From an uncultured Dehalococcoidia bacterium (lineage in GTDB: Bacteria > Chloroflexota > Dehalococcoidia > Lucifugimonadales > UBA1127), in the NCBI GenBank assembly GCA_913049785.1, contig CAJWXP010000001.1:44956-108955 (forward strand): a stretch of DNA of 64,000 nucleotides. Direction: 5' to 3'. The notes beneath the pieces were generated by a model that ran no database searches, was not told where the DNA came from, and saw only the letters and a program-made list of their open reading frames with translations. Shown here in pieces: positions 1 through 8,661 of this stretch; within the stretch, counting starts at the first letter, position 1, and the number at the start of each line of letters is the position of its first letter. The translations under genes and the position numbers were made by a program.

Positions 1-1
1 C

Positions 2-784
2 GACCCGAGCCACGCGGCGTTCCTGCACACCACTCGCGATCTTAACGTCCCTAGCGCCATTGAGAACGCAGCTCCTGCGCTGGGCGCGTTACTGGGCAAC
101 AAGAGCTTCCTGCGGATGAAGTATGTAACCTATGACGACACCGACTACGGCATGCTGCAAATTGCTGTGACCCCTGAGAGTGATGGCACACAGACGGTGT
201 CCGCCAGCCAGTTCTACATGCCCTGCTTCAGTTCGGCGGGCATCGCAGGCGCGGGCGTGTTCTCAAGCAACATGCGCATCCCCATCGACGATGAGAGCTG
301 CTACATGTATCGCTTCCGCTGGAGCTATGAGCCGTTTGTGCAGAAGCAGATCGAGGAAGACCGGTTCGGCAACTTCACCTTCCCGGAGCAGATACCAGGC
401 TCGTTCATGGCTGTGGAGAACAAGGACAACGATTATCTAGTTGACCGGGTGGCGCAGAAGAACTATTCCTACACCGGCATCAAGTCCTTCCCCATCCAGG
501 ACCTGGCGTTGGTGGAAGACCAGTGGGGCCCAAGGGCTGACCGCTCGTTGGAGCATCTGGTGACGTCTGACGAGCCGATCATGCACGTGAGGCGGAGGCT
601 ACTCAACGCTGCCCGCGAGTTGATGGAGGGGCAGGAGCCTGCCGGGCCTCATAACCCGGAGGGCTTCAGGGTTCACACTGCACGCATGAGCATAGCGGGA
701 GGTGTGCCGGTCATAGAGGCCATTGAGCAGATCAAGAAGCAGACGTTGGGGCCGGTACCACCGGCCAAGGTGCACGCAGCCTAA
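2..784 (+). CDS. Rieske-type ring-hydroxylating oxygenase large subunit, C-terminal part (partial)
   Basis: The frame is open from the left window edge to the TAA at 782-784, so the N-terminal Rieske [2Fe-2S] domain lies outside the window. The first residues read DPSHAAFLHTT, which matches the Asp/His...His mononuclear iron motif of the oxygenase catalytic domain. The complete gene at 3254-4567 carries the matching motif DTVHSTFLH, and both end in similar tails with VTSDEPIMHVRRRLL or TTDRAIIMTRKMMLE. Such enzymes insert oxygen into aromatic or related substrates, but the substrate cannot be read from sequence. The 3' end overlaps the end of the convergent dehydrogenase gene by 4 bases. Confidence 0.82.
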   Translation, partial: DPSHAAFLHTTRDLNVPSAIENAAPALGALLGNKSFLRMKYVTYDDTDYGMLQIAVTPESDGTQTVSASQFYMPCFSSAGIAGAGVFSSNMRIPIDDESCYMYRFRWSYEPFVQKQIEEDRFGNFTFPEQIPGSFMAVENKDNDYLVDRVAQKNYSYTGIKSFPIQDLALVEDQWGPRADRSLEHLVTSDEPIMHVRRRLLNAARELMEGQEPAGPHNPEGFRVHTARMSIAGGVPVIEAIEQIKKQTLGPVPPAKVHAA

Positions 785-1581
785 GTCCCTATCTGCAGCG
801 GGTTCTCAATGCCCTGTAGCGTCGTGATGATGGACATCACGGTCAGCCTGCCTGTACGCGGGTTCTCCGTGGGGATGTTCTCGATTTCGATGTGCAGCCT
901 GCCGAACTCACCCTCTACCAGGATGTCGTGGCAGTTCCGCTCAAGGCCTGGTACGGCGAAGATGCGGATGCGCGTCTTGTCGGGCCCGATTCCCGCGAAG
1001 CTGACGGCAGCCGAGACATTCACATTGGCGGGGAATCCTTTGCAGGCCTCTCGCGCAGTGCCAGAGAATATCTCCTGCTCCTCTGTGAAGCCGAGGACTG
1101 AAATGCCACGCTCCACCAGATACGGCGAGCCTTCCAGCGCCTTCAACGGCTTCCGTGTGGTCATGGTTACGTGGTCGATGCGTCCGGACGATGCCGACTT
1201 GATGCCGTCCAGTCCCGCTATCGCGCCAGAAGGCGCATAGAGCTTGCAGCCTCGCTCCTTGGCCATCTCCAGGATCTCAGGGTGGTCCAGCAACGCGCCG
1301 ATGCTGATAGCCATGAGGTCCTTGCCAGCCTCGAAGGTCGCCCGGGCAAGGTCGGGCACTACGTCGCCGCCAGCAGCTTCGACCATCAAGTCGGCGTTGG
1401 CGATCAGCTCGTCGCGAGAGCAGTACCCCGGCGGGTTTTTAAGAGTGGCCAGGAATGCCTTCGCGGTCTCATCAGTCCTACTGGTGATGCCGATAATGGG
1501 GAGCGTCATCGCGCCGGACTCGGACGCCTTCAGAAGCGCCTGGCCCACTGCACCACATCCCACTATCCCAATGGTTGTCAT
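781..1581 (-). CDS. L-aspartate dehydrogenase-like NAD(P)-dependent oxidoreductase (NadX/DUF108 family)
   Basis: About 266 residues. It begins with a Rossmann dinucleotide-binding motif (IGIVGCGAVGQAL), followed by EAAGGDVVP and APSGAIAGLDGIKSA. The C-terminal half contains NVNVSAAVSFAGIGPDKTR and the ENIPTENPRTGRLT region typical of aspartate dehydrogenases. Known members oxidise L-aspartate to iminoaspartate for NAD synthesis. Others sit in catabolic clusters with unknown amino-acid substrates, which is possible here given the neighbouring oxygenases. I chose the ATG at 1581 because the motif starts right after it; an in-frame ATG at 1602 adds seven residues. No quinolinate synthase genes (nadA, nadC) are adjacent, so a role in NAD synthesis is not supported by context. 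Confidence 0.75.
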   Translation of the reverse strand: MTTIGIVGCGAVGQALLKASESGAMTLPIIGITSRTDETAKAFLATLKNPPGYCSRDELIANADLMVEAAGGDVVPDLARATFEAGKDLMAISIGALLDHPEILEMAKERGCKLYAPSGAIAGLDGIKSASSGRIDHVTMTTRKPLKALEGSPYLVERGISVLGFTEEQEIFSGTAREACKGFPANVNVSAAVSFAGIGPDKTRIRIFAVPGLERNCHDILVEGEFGRLHIEIENIPTENPRTGRLTVMSIITTLQGIENPLQIGT

Positions 1582-1728
1582 TGTCTGAACCACCCTTCTC
1601 ATACTACGTTCTGGAACTGCGGCAACACTGTAGCATGTATTGCCCTACCGTAGCCACGCTAGCTAGGAATCCGGTACACTCCGCTTGTCCGAATTCAGCC
1701 TTATGTGGCTAATCGAAAGGAATCATCA

Positions 1729-2017
1729 ATGACCTACATTGATCCGGTTGAAGTATCTGGAGAAAACTACAAGCTGCTGTTGGAGAACGATGCAGTTAAA
1801 GTGCTGGAAATGACTCTGAAGGCTGGCACCTCTGATATCGAGCACTCCCACCACATATTTCATCACCGGTGGCAAGGCGAAGGTCCATATTCCTGACGGC
1901 GGCTCTGCGGAGTTGGAGTTCCCTGACGGCTTTGTGATGTGGCATGAGGCATGGACCCACAGGGTTGAGAACGTGGGAACTACGGCCATCCGCGCCATCA
2001 TCGTGGAGCCCAAGTAA
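1729..2017 (+). pseudogene. small cupin-domain protein, frameshifted
   Basis: The first frame starts at ATG 1729, after AAAGG at 1716-1720, and encodes MTYIDPVEVSGENYKLLLEN up to HSHH near 1850. The matching second half is in another frame: YFITGGKAKVHIPDGG, then FVMWHEAWTHRVENVG, ending at TAA 2015-2017. Together they make a typical ~100-residue single-domain cupin with HxH metal ligands in the first motif and a His (AWTHRV) in the second. The frame is lost around 1853-1860, where a few bases seem missing between the two halves. It is either a decayed gene or a local sequence error. It has its own terminator directly downstream. Confidence 0.7.
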
Positions 2018-2052
2018 CCAGCAGAGGCATCAACGGCTAGCCCGAATTAACG

Positions 2053-2087
2053 AAGCACCCTCGCTAAGGCAGCGAGGGTGCTTTTTG
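2053..2087 (+). terminator. Rho-independent terminator after cupin gene
   Basis: A 13-bp perfect stem (arms 2053-2065 and 2071-2083, loop AAGGC) runs into TTTTT. It lies 36 bases after the cupin stop codon. Confidence 0.85.
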
Positions 2088-2418
2088 TGGCTTTGGGGGG
2101 CACTGGCACGATGTTAGCCTCAATATCTTGCTTTCCACCGATTAGGGTGAGTACAACCTTAAGGAAATCACACACATTTCACACCTTTATGGAATTATGG
2201 ATTTCAAAGCGCCGTTGACAACTTGTTAATGGAGTGAGAAAGGGGTGAGGCGGCTTCACCGCAAAGAAGTAATCCTTTTCCATAATACGATTCACCCCCT
2301 ATAGCGATGCCGAATCATGCGTGGAGGCGATGTTCAGAGCCTGCTGTAGATATAGGCTGATTGTGTACTGATAAACAAGACATTAATGAGTCAGCCGAAG
2401 ACAGCAGGAGAAAACGAG
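2088..2418. other. intergenic region, 331 bases
   Basis: AT-richer than the flanking genes. It contains a TTGACA at 2215-2220, but I see no convincing -10 box at the right distance, and no ORF with a ribosome binding site. It presumably holds the promoter of the secreted-protein gene that follows. AGGAG at 2406-2410 is that gene's ribosome binding site. Confidence 0.5.
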
Positions 2419-3180
2419 ATGAAGATTTTGACACGGATGGTTGCACTAGAACTGGTACTGGGGGCCACACTGATGGTCACAGTGTCCAGCCTCATGGCCG
2501 ATTCCTCCGTTCAATTCAAGGTCTCTCCCGGCTGGACGCTCATCTCTGTCCCCTTCATCCAGGCAGACCCGGCCATAGACGCGGTCATCCCCGCAGACCA
2601 ACCCATCGACGTAGTGATGGAGTGGGATGCCGAGGCAAGGATGTGGTACGTTGCTTGACGCAATGCCGCAACGGGGTTGTTCGAGGGTGATGTGAAGACC
2701 ATCCGCCCGGACACTGGGTACTTCATCTGGGCAACCGATGCAGCCACACTGAGATGGAAGCAGGCACAACCAGTCCCGGCCAGTTTCCAGGAGCCCACAG
2801 CCACACAGAAAGGGCTGAACCTGATCCCCGTGCTGTACGGCTCACGACCGAGCCCCTGGCCGTTGCTGCCGATGATTACCTGGACGGCGTTGATTGGGTG
2901 AAGGCCTTCACCTTCAGCCCGGCCACCGACAAGTGGACCACGGTGAAGCGTGGACAGACCATAGAGGTCGGCTACGGCTTCGATAACCCCTGCACCGGGG
3001 CGCCGGTAGTGCCCGCCCAACGTAGAAGCCGGCACGGAGCCCTGCCAGGCGACCGAGTACGGAGACCGGTACTTCAACAAGGTCTTCACACCCCTGGACA
3101 TCGTAGAGATTAAGGCACCACTGTTCTTGGGGAACGCCTACTGGCTCCACACCATGGATGACGGAGTAATCGTCCGATAA
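2419..3180 (+). pseudogene. secreted protein with repeated 'LISVP' type domains, interrupted by a TGA and two frameshifts
   Basis: ATG 2419 follows AGGAG by 8 bases and begins a signal peptide (MKILTRMVALELVLGATLMV). The mature part has GWTLISVPFIQADPAIDAV, a domain style common in secreted Chloroflexota proteins. An in-frame TGA at 2656-2658 follows MWYVA; the same frame continues with RNAATGLFEGDVKTIRPD and TGYFIWATDA. Near 2845-2855 the match moves to another frame (DYLDGVDWVKAFTFSPATDK, TIEVGYGFDNPC). Near 3010-3025 it returns to the first frame (ATEYGDRYFNKVFTPLDIVE) and ends at TAA 3178-3180. The pieces read as two related repeats of about 110 residues. With three lesions this is most likely a decayed gene. 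Its function is unknown. Confidence 0.65.
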
Positions 3181-3196
3181 CCGAACAAGCTAACGG

Positions 3197-3231
3197 AAAA
3201 GAACCCTCTCATCAAGTGAGAGGGTTCTTTT
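3197..3231. terminator. bidirectional terminator
   Basis: A 15-bp stem (3197-3211 and 3217-3231, loop TCAAG) has A's on its left flank and T's on its right. It can serve both the rightward secreted-protein gene and the leftward Rieske oxygenase gene, which ends at 3254. Confidence 0.85.
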
Positions 3232-3253
3232 TTATGTTTCGTATCAGCGGGTA

Positions 3254-4567
3254 TCAGGCCGGGGTGTACTCCGGGGAGTAGTTCGCCTTCTGGTAGAACT
3301 CCTTGTGCAAGGCAGTTCGCCAATCAACATCGGACGGGAGGATCTTTTCGATAGCACGCAGGTCATAGATGTTGGTACCTAGACCTGGAGGGTCGCCGCC
3401 GTCCTCTACTATCCTTGCGGCCTCCAGCATCATCTTTCGGGTCATGATGATGGCTCTGTCTGTGGTGCCAAGGTGCTCCTGCGTACGGTCACAGATGGTG
3501 CCCATGCTCTCCTGCACGGCTCTGTCCTGGGTATTGATGCCGTTTATTCCCGTGAAATTCTTGGTGCGCTGCATCTCACGGTCAAGGAAGTAGTCGTTTC
3601 CAGCGTTGGCAATGGAGCGGAAGCCGTTTGCCGGGTCAATGTCCTTGTGCATCTCGTTGCCGCTGCCCTCTTGCTGCCGCTCGCCCTCCGTCAGCGGGAC
3701 ATCAGTGAAGCTGTAGGTGAAGTTCCAAACCATGGTGTTCTCATCGTCGACAGGCACCCATGCGTGGCCTGAGATGATGGGCTTCACATCGCCGCGGCCC
3801 GTTATCACTGAACCCAGTTGGGCCGCTCGTAGCTGATAGAAAGGCATGATGAAGTGGTATCCGCGCACGAAGTTGCCGCCATCGTCAGGCATCGGCCGAA
3901 TACCAGCGTAGGTGTAACCGAAATCGGTCGGCTGCACTTCAAGGGTGGCCGCTGCCGACTTCTTGATGGCCTCATCACGGGCCGAGATGCCGAACCCTGC
4001 CATCCTTCGATGGAGGAAGGTGCTGTGGACGGTGTCTATGCCGCCTTCCAACCCCTGAAGCCAACCGCAGGGCTGCAGGATTTTGTTCACGCCTCTGTGT
4101 GTGTCTGGCACCTGGGTCCACTCCATCTTAGGTAGTGGAGGAACGGACTCCTTGGGCCCCATGTAGAGCCAGATAACCTCGCCGAACTCAGCGGTCTGGT
4201 ACGCGATGATCTTCACCTTGTCTTTGAAGTTACTTTCTGCGGGTTCTGAGGGCATATCGACGCAGTTGCCTTCGATATCGAACTTCCAGCCGTGGTAAAC
4301 GCATCGCAGCCCACATTCCTCGTTGCGACCGAAGAATAAGCTTGCTCGACGATGCGGGCAGTATTTGTCGAGGACGCCCACGTTGCCATCGGTATCGCGA
4401 AAGGCGACCATGTCCTCGCCCAGAAGGCGCAGTCGAATCGGTGGGCAATCGGCTTCCGGGAGCTCCCAGGAGAGCATGGCAGGCATCCAGTATCGCCGGA
4501 ACAGGTTTCCGATAGGTGTGCCCGGCCCTACGTTGGCCAGTCGCTCGTTCTCTTCAGGTGTCAGCAT
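3254..4567 (-). CDS. Rieske (2Fe-2S) ring-hydroxylating oxygenase, large subunit
   Basis: About 437 residues. The Rieske cluster ligands are visible as CPHRRAS followed by CVYHGWKF (C-x-H and C-x2-H). The catalytic domain has GGIDTVHSTFLHRRM, fitting the Asp/His/His mononuclear iron site. The start at 4567 (MLTPEENERLANVG) is set by GGGGAGG six bases upstream; an in-frame upstream ATG at 4633 lacks such a site. This arrangement resembles the phthalate 4,5-dioxygenase/vanillate demethylase type that uses a separate reductase. No reductase or ferredoxin gene is next to it. It is a paralogue of the gene cut by the left edge. Two flavin monooxygenase genes follow upstream on the same strand, so all may be used in catabolism of organic matter. 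Confidence 0.88.
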   Translation of the reverse strand: MLTPEENERLANVGPGTPIGNLFRRYWMPAMLSWELPEADCPPIRLRLLGEDMVAFRDTDGNVGVLDKYCPHRRASLFFGRNEECGLRCVYHGWKFDIEGNCVDMPSEPAESNFKDKVKIIAYQTAEFGEVIWLYMGPKESVPPLPKMEWTQVPDTHRGVNKILQPCGWLQGLEGGIDTVHSTFLHRRMAGFGISARDEAIKKSAAATLEVQPTDFGYTYAGIRPMPDDGGNFVRGYHFIMPFYQLRAAQLGSVITGRGDVKPIISGHAWVPVDDENTMVWNFTYSFTDVPLTEGERQQEGSGNEMHKDIDPANGFRSIANAGNDYFLDREMQRTKNFTGINGINTQDRAVQESMGTICDRTQEHLGTTDRAIIMTRKMMLEAARIVEDGGDPPGLGTNIYDLRAIEKILPSDVDWRTALHKEFYQKANYSPEYTPA

Positions 4568-4667
4568 ATTTAGCCTCCCCAGGGCGAGCCCTGGACTCAT
4601 GTATCTGTGGGGCAGCAATGTAGCGCTGGCCACATTCTACACCACGTGAACCAACGCTGAACCGGCG

Positions 4668-5513
4668 TTACCCGATGGACTTTGCGTACGTGTCCAACAG
4701 GGGTAGCACGACGTCTCTCTCTGCAGCGGGAAGCGAGAATATTGCCCGCTCGACACCAGCCCCGCCGAGTCGTGCGATGTTCGCTTCGTCTGGTTGAGCA
4801 CTGAACACAGATATAGAGATGGATGAGGGGTCACGGCCAGCCTCAGCCGTACGCTGCTTCAGGATTGCGATCTTCTCCGGCAGGTCTGGGCCTTCTGAGG
4901 GTCTACCCTGGATGGGCATCCAGCCATCGCAGAACTCTATGACACGATCGAAGGTGGTGGGGCCATCGCCTCCCATGATGACAGGCGGGTGGGGCTGCTG
5001 CAGCGGCTTGGGATACGCCCATATCTTATCGAAATCCACGAAGTCTCCGTGGAACTCCACCTATTCCTGGGTCCATATCTCCTTCATGGCCAATACCTTC
5101 TCTCGGAGCTGCCGGAACCTGGCCTTGAATGCGGTGTCGTGGTTCTCGATCTCCTCCACATTCCAACCCCCTCCGATGCCGAAGAGGAACCGGCCGCCGG
5201 AGAGTCGGTCGAGGCTGGCGATCTGTTTTGCCAACGTTAGCGGGTCATGCTGGATGATGAGGCAGATGCCTGTGGCAAGCTTCAGCGTGGTGGTAACGGC
5301 TGCCGCCGCTGTGAGGGCCACAAACGGGTCGTAGGTGTGCCAGTAATCCCTTGGCAGGTCCGGTCCACCAGGCCACGGCGTGTTGTGACTGGCGGGGATG
5401 TGCGTGTGCTCTGGCGACCAGTACGACTCGAATCCGCGATCCTCTAGTTCCTTTGCCAGCTCGTCCGGAAGTATGGCGTAGTCCGTTGGGAACATGGTTA
5501 CTCCGAAATCCAT
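4668..5513 (-). pseudogene. luciferase-like FMN-dependent monooxygenase, split by an in-frame TAG
   Basis: Two open frames lie head to tail in the same frame, separated only by TAG at 5063-5061 (codon 151 of 282). Upstream of it are MDFGVTMFPTDYAILPDELA, the ASLDRLSGGRFLFGIGGGW motif and MKEIWTQE. Downstream are VEFHGDFVDFDKIWAYPKP and PPVIMGGDG. Both halves are typical of F420/FMN luciferase-like TIM-barrel oxidoreductases, and the joined length is normal. The stop replaces a variable position where Glu/Asp is common, consistent with a single GAG to TAG change. A ribosome binding site (AGGAAGGG) precedes the first half. The second half starts directly with GTG, so reinitiation is imaginable, but a split barrel is unlikely to work. 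Confidence 0.75.
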
Positions 5514-5537
5514 CTGACCCTTCCTGTGATGTTTGCC

Positions 5538-6539
5538 TTACTTAAAGTGTGGCATGACCTGTTCAGCTACAAGTCGCATGCAGTTGGCGGTCGGCTCTAC
5601 ACTCATGCCCGCCCACCGCATCCGCAGTCCCATGTGGGTGACGCCAAGGGCCTCGTATCGCTTCAGATCGGCGACTACATCCTCTACGCTCCCAACGATG
5701 AACCGATCTTTCGCCAGCTCCTCGAACGCGCTCGTGAAGGCTTGCTCGCCGTCCAAAGCCTGGTCCTGGCCCCATTGGGCGTAGGTCTCATATTTTCCAG
5801 CAAGGAATGGCTGGCATATGCGGATTGCTTCATCCCTGTTATCAGCTACAAAGAACTCTCTCAGTGCCGGCAGCGTCGTGACGTTACTGTGCCCTGCGTC
5901 CTTGAGCGCGGCGCGGTACATGGCCACCTGACGCTCCACTGTTGGGTAGTCGGCATGGTTGATGAGCCATGGATAGCCCAGCCGCCCCGCACGCTCCACA
6001 GCTACGTCAGCGCTTGCGGCTATCCAGACAGGTGGCGACGGCTGCTGCACCGGGTTCAGGCCGATGTGTACATCAGAAAGCTGGAAGTGCTTACCGTTGT
6101 ACGAGACTTTCTCCCCGGACCAGAGCAGCTTCATAACCTCTAGCGACTCGACCATGCGTGAGACGCGGTCTCCTCGTTTTACCCCGAAAGAGTCGTGCTC
6201 TTCCTCTCGATATCCTAGTGCGACGGCGAGGACTGCATGGCCGTTGGTGATGACGTCAAGGGATGCCACCTGCTCCGCTAGATCGACAGGGTTGTAGAGG
6301 GGTAGGACAGCCGTGAAGACCTGATCCATGCCCGGAGCCTCGGCAGCCAGTCGCCCCATCACCGGCAACGGCTGCAACATCTGGTATGGGTCACTCAGGT
6401 AGTGTTGACCTGCGTACACGTACGAGAACCCTAGCTCGTTTGCCAATCGCACCAGCCCTACCGCTTCTTCCAGGCTCTGTACCATGTCCGTGCCCTGGGG
6501 TTGTTGGAGCATGCCGGTCATTGAAAGTCCGAATTTCAA
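5538..6539 (-). CDS. LLM-class flavin-dependent oxidoreductase
   Basis: 333 residues. It starts at a TTG with GAGGAG eight bases upstream (MKFGLSMTGML). The luciferase-like barrel is shown by FSYVYAGQHYLSDPYQ, AEQVASLDVITNGHAVLAVA, LGYREEEHDSFG and PPVWIAASADVAVERAGRLG. These enzymes use reduced FMN (or F420) and oxygen to oxygenate or cleave varied substrates such as sulfonates, amines and ketones; the substrate here is not predictable. The gene lies 24 bases upstream of the interrupted paralogue on the same strand and was probably co-transcribed with it. The two paralogues are only distantly alike, so they are not a recent duplication. Confidence 0.85.
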   Translation of the reverse strand: MKFGLSMTGMLQQPQGTDMVQSLEEAVGLVRLANELGFSYVYAGQHYLSDPYQMLQPLPVMGRLAAEAPGMDQVFTAVLPLYNPVDLAEQVASLDVITNGHAVLAVALGYREEEHDSFGVKRGDRVSRMVESLEVMKLLWSGEKVSYNGKHFQLSDVHIGLNPVQQPSPPVWIAASADVAVERAGRLGYPWLINHADYPTVERQVAMYRAALKDAGHSNVTTLPALREFFVADNRDEAIRICQPFLAGKYETYAQWGQDQALDGEQAFTSAFEELAKDRFIVGSVEDVVADLKRYEALGVTHMGLRMRWAGMSVEPTANCMRLVAEQVMPHFK

Positions 6540-6714
6540 GCGATGTCTCCTCTTCTTCGTATCGGGTAGTCATTGCCGCAATTCGGCATTACTATCGGCT
6601 TCCGATGTCATTTGTTAGAATTGGGCCATTAGGTTTACGGTTGGATGGAACCAGCACATCGGGCCACCAGGGCGTAAACGTCATTTAGTAGACGCCCTTT
6701 AAAGGCGATTGATT

Positions 6715-7989
6715 ATGGATCAGGTAATCCACTGGCATGACAGCCCGTATCCAATGCTACTTCTGCTGGCAGGAGTAGCCACCTCTACGCTGACGTTTCT
6801 GGCCTGAAACCGTCGCAGCGCGCCTGGTGCGTACCCGCTCATTTTCCTTGGTCTGGGCGCTGCCATCTGGCAGGTGGCATTCGGTCTGGCCCTCTTCACT
6901 GATCCCAGCGAATTCCGAATCGTCCTGGCCAAAGTGCAATACATTGGGATTGTCATAGTGCCTACGGCATGGCTGACGTTCGCCATTCAGTATACAGGCA
7001 GGAGAAACTGGCTCAACGCCAAGACTATCCCATTACTGGCGGTGATGCCTATCGCCATCCTTGCTTTGGTTTGGACCAATGGATCGCATCATCTTATCTG
7101 GGCCACCATAGAGTTTGACGTTACCGGAGATCTGTCACTTCTGAACCTCACATATGGCAACGCATTCTGGGTACATACCGTGTACTCCTACGTGGCAATG
7201 CTTGCCGGTATCCTGATTGTTGCTGAGGACATCTTCTACTCCCACTGCCTCTTCTGGCAGCAATCTGCGGCCATGCTGGTATCCGCGATTACGCCGTGGG
7301 TTGCCAACTGGCTCTTCTTCATTGAAGCGGGCCCAGTGGAAAACCTTGACCCAACGCCTTTTGCCTTCCTGGCGAGCGTCGCTGTTCTTTGGTGGACCGT
7401 ATACCGCGTTCGATTGCTAGACATAACTCCAGTGGCGTTGAAGGCGATCTTTGAGAATATCACGAGCGGGGTCATCGGCCTTGACGAGCTGGAACGGGTA
7501 GTAGCCTCCAACGAGGCAGCGAAGGCGATAGTCGGCCAGCCTGGTTTGGAGACGATAGGCCGCCCGCTTAAGGAAGTGTGGCCCAGCGGTGCTTCAATGC
7601 TGCATACGCAGGTGGGCGAGCCGACAACGTATCCAGACGTTGTGTTTGAGGATGAGCCGGAGGTTAGAGAGGTACAACGCCGGCTTTTGGAGAAAGACCC
7701 AAGGCTGACTGTGATCGGGGAGGCGTCGTCCGGCGAGGAGGCGTTGGAATCCGTTTGCAATATGGCTCCGGACGTGATCACTATGGATTTACTGATGCCC
7801 GGAATGGACGGCCTTGAGGCCACACGTCGAATCAAGGACAGCTACCCGGATATCAAGGTGGTGGTGGTCAGCGCGTATGGCGGAGAGTACCTGCAGAGGA
7901 GCGTTGATACGGGCGCGGACGGGTACGTTCTTAAATCTCTAGCTTCAACTGCCCTTGCTGAAAGACTTCTAGAGGTGATGAAGCAGTAG
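6715..7989 (+). pseudogene. 7TM-sensor/PAS fragment fused to a response-regulator receiver domain, with in-frame TGA
   Basis: ATG 6715 opens a frame reading MDQVIHWHDSPYPMLLLLAG and TFLA, then TGA at 6805-6807 (codon 31), then NRRSAPGAYPLIFLGLGAA in the same frame to TAG 7987-7989. The rest is a 7TM histidine-kinase input domain (VQYIGIVIVPTAWLTFAIQY, WTNGSHHLIW), then a short PAS-like piece (ITSGVIGLDELERVVASNEA). It then passes abruptly into a receiver domain (DEPEVREVQRRLLEKDP, phospho-acceptor MDLLMPGMDG, VVVVSAYGGE, VLKS). There is no HisKA or HATPase domain. Trp is expected where the TGA is, because related proteins have an A-W-R-R-R pattern after the first helix. An internal deletion fusing a sensor kinase to the next regulator gene, plus a nonsense mutation, explains it best. 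Confidence 0.6.
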
Positions 7990-8130
7990 CCACAGGTTAG
8001 CGATTCCGAAGGAAAGGGCCCATCAAGCGATTCACACCCCAGTCTCCCCACAGCCTTTGAAGGCTATGTACCTACGAGGAATGGCTTTTGTTCTGTCTGA
8101 GACGTGCGACTCCTGCTGTATCGATGGCGA

Positions 8131-8160
8131 TTCACTGCAACGTTAGTTCATTGGTATACT
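8131..8160 (+). promoter_or_regulatory. putative promoter for a leaderless transcript
   Basis: TTCACT (8131-8136), an 18-base gap, and TATACT (8155-8160) end six bases before ATG 8167. Transcription would start at or next to the start codon, and there is no ribosome binding site. Confidence 0.45.
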
Positions 8161-8166
8161 CTGCTC

Positions 8167-8451
8167 ATGATGTTTCAAGTGACAGAAGCGGCCCTGAAAG
8201 CGCTCTACAAGGGCCGAATCGATGCTGCTCACCCTGAGGGTGAAGCTATGCGGCTTATCAAAGAAGGCGATGGGTTTGGTTTCAAGTTGGGTGCTGCTCG
8301 ACTCACAGACATGGTGTTTCAGCATGAAGGGCAGGATGTTCTTCTGGTGGCCTCGGTGTTGAATCGTACAATGGGCCATATGCGGTTGGATACAGTGACC
8401 AGGAACGGGAAGAACACTTTTGTGCTGAATGAGCAGCCCAGCAGTAAATGA
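8167..8451 (+). CDS. small HesB/IscA-fold-like protein without cysteine ligands
   Basis: About 94 residues from ATG 8167 (MMFQVTEAALKAL) to the TGA at 8449-8451. The order VTEAALKALYKGRI, AMRLIKEGDGFGFKLGA, then HEGQDVLLVASVLN resembles the A-type iron-sulfur carrier (HesB/IscA) fold. There is no cysteine anywhere, so it cannot hold a cluster as IscA does. Such degenerate family members are found in several phyla with unknown role. An in-frame start at 8104 is possible but unlikely because the promoter overlaps it. A tRNA gene on the opposite strand follows. The fold call is tentative. Confidence 0.5.
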   Translation: MMFQVTEAALKALYKGRIDAAHPEGEAMRLIKEGDGFGFKLGAARLTDMVFQHEGQDVLLVASVLNRTMGHMRLDTVTRNGKNTFVLNEQPSSK

Positions 8452-8468
8452 GCAGGGTGGGGGGGAAG

Positions 8469-8544
8469 TGGTGGGCCGTCAGGGGCTCGAACCCTGGACA
8501 CCCGGATTAAAAGTCCGGTGCTCTGCCAACTGAGCTAACGGCCC
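8469..8544 (-). tRNA. tRNA-Lys (anticodon TTT)
   Basis: Read on the minus strand, the 7-bp acceptor stem pairs GGGCCGT with ACGGCCC. The D arm is GCTC...GAGC, the anticodon stem is CCGGA/TCCGG around loop CTTTTAA, and the T arm is CAGGG TTCGAGC CCCTG. The ACCA end is encoded at 8472-8469. Confidence 0.97.
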
Positions 8545-8661
8545 ACGGAAGGGATTGTAGCAAGAATTCCGGAAGTTGTCAGAAGATGGAATTGTAAATC
8601 GTATTGAATCCATTTGTTATTCAATCGAAATACAATATAGTAAATCGAAATAAATCTATAT

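Noticed and set aside
1171-1653. 160-codon plus-strand frame over the aspartate-dehydrogenase-like gene
   Set aside because: Shadow of the minus-strand gene; no start signal and no protein family pattern.
8590-8661. AT-rich stretch with ATTGAAT/ATTCAAT pairing after the lepB end
   Set aside because: The stem is weak and lacks a T run at the right place; not enough for a terminator or RNA gene call.
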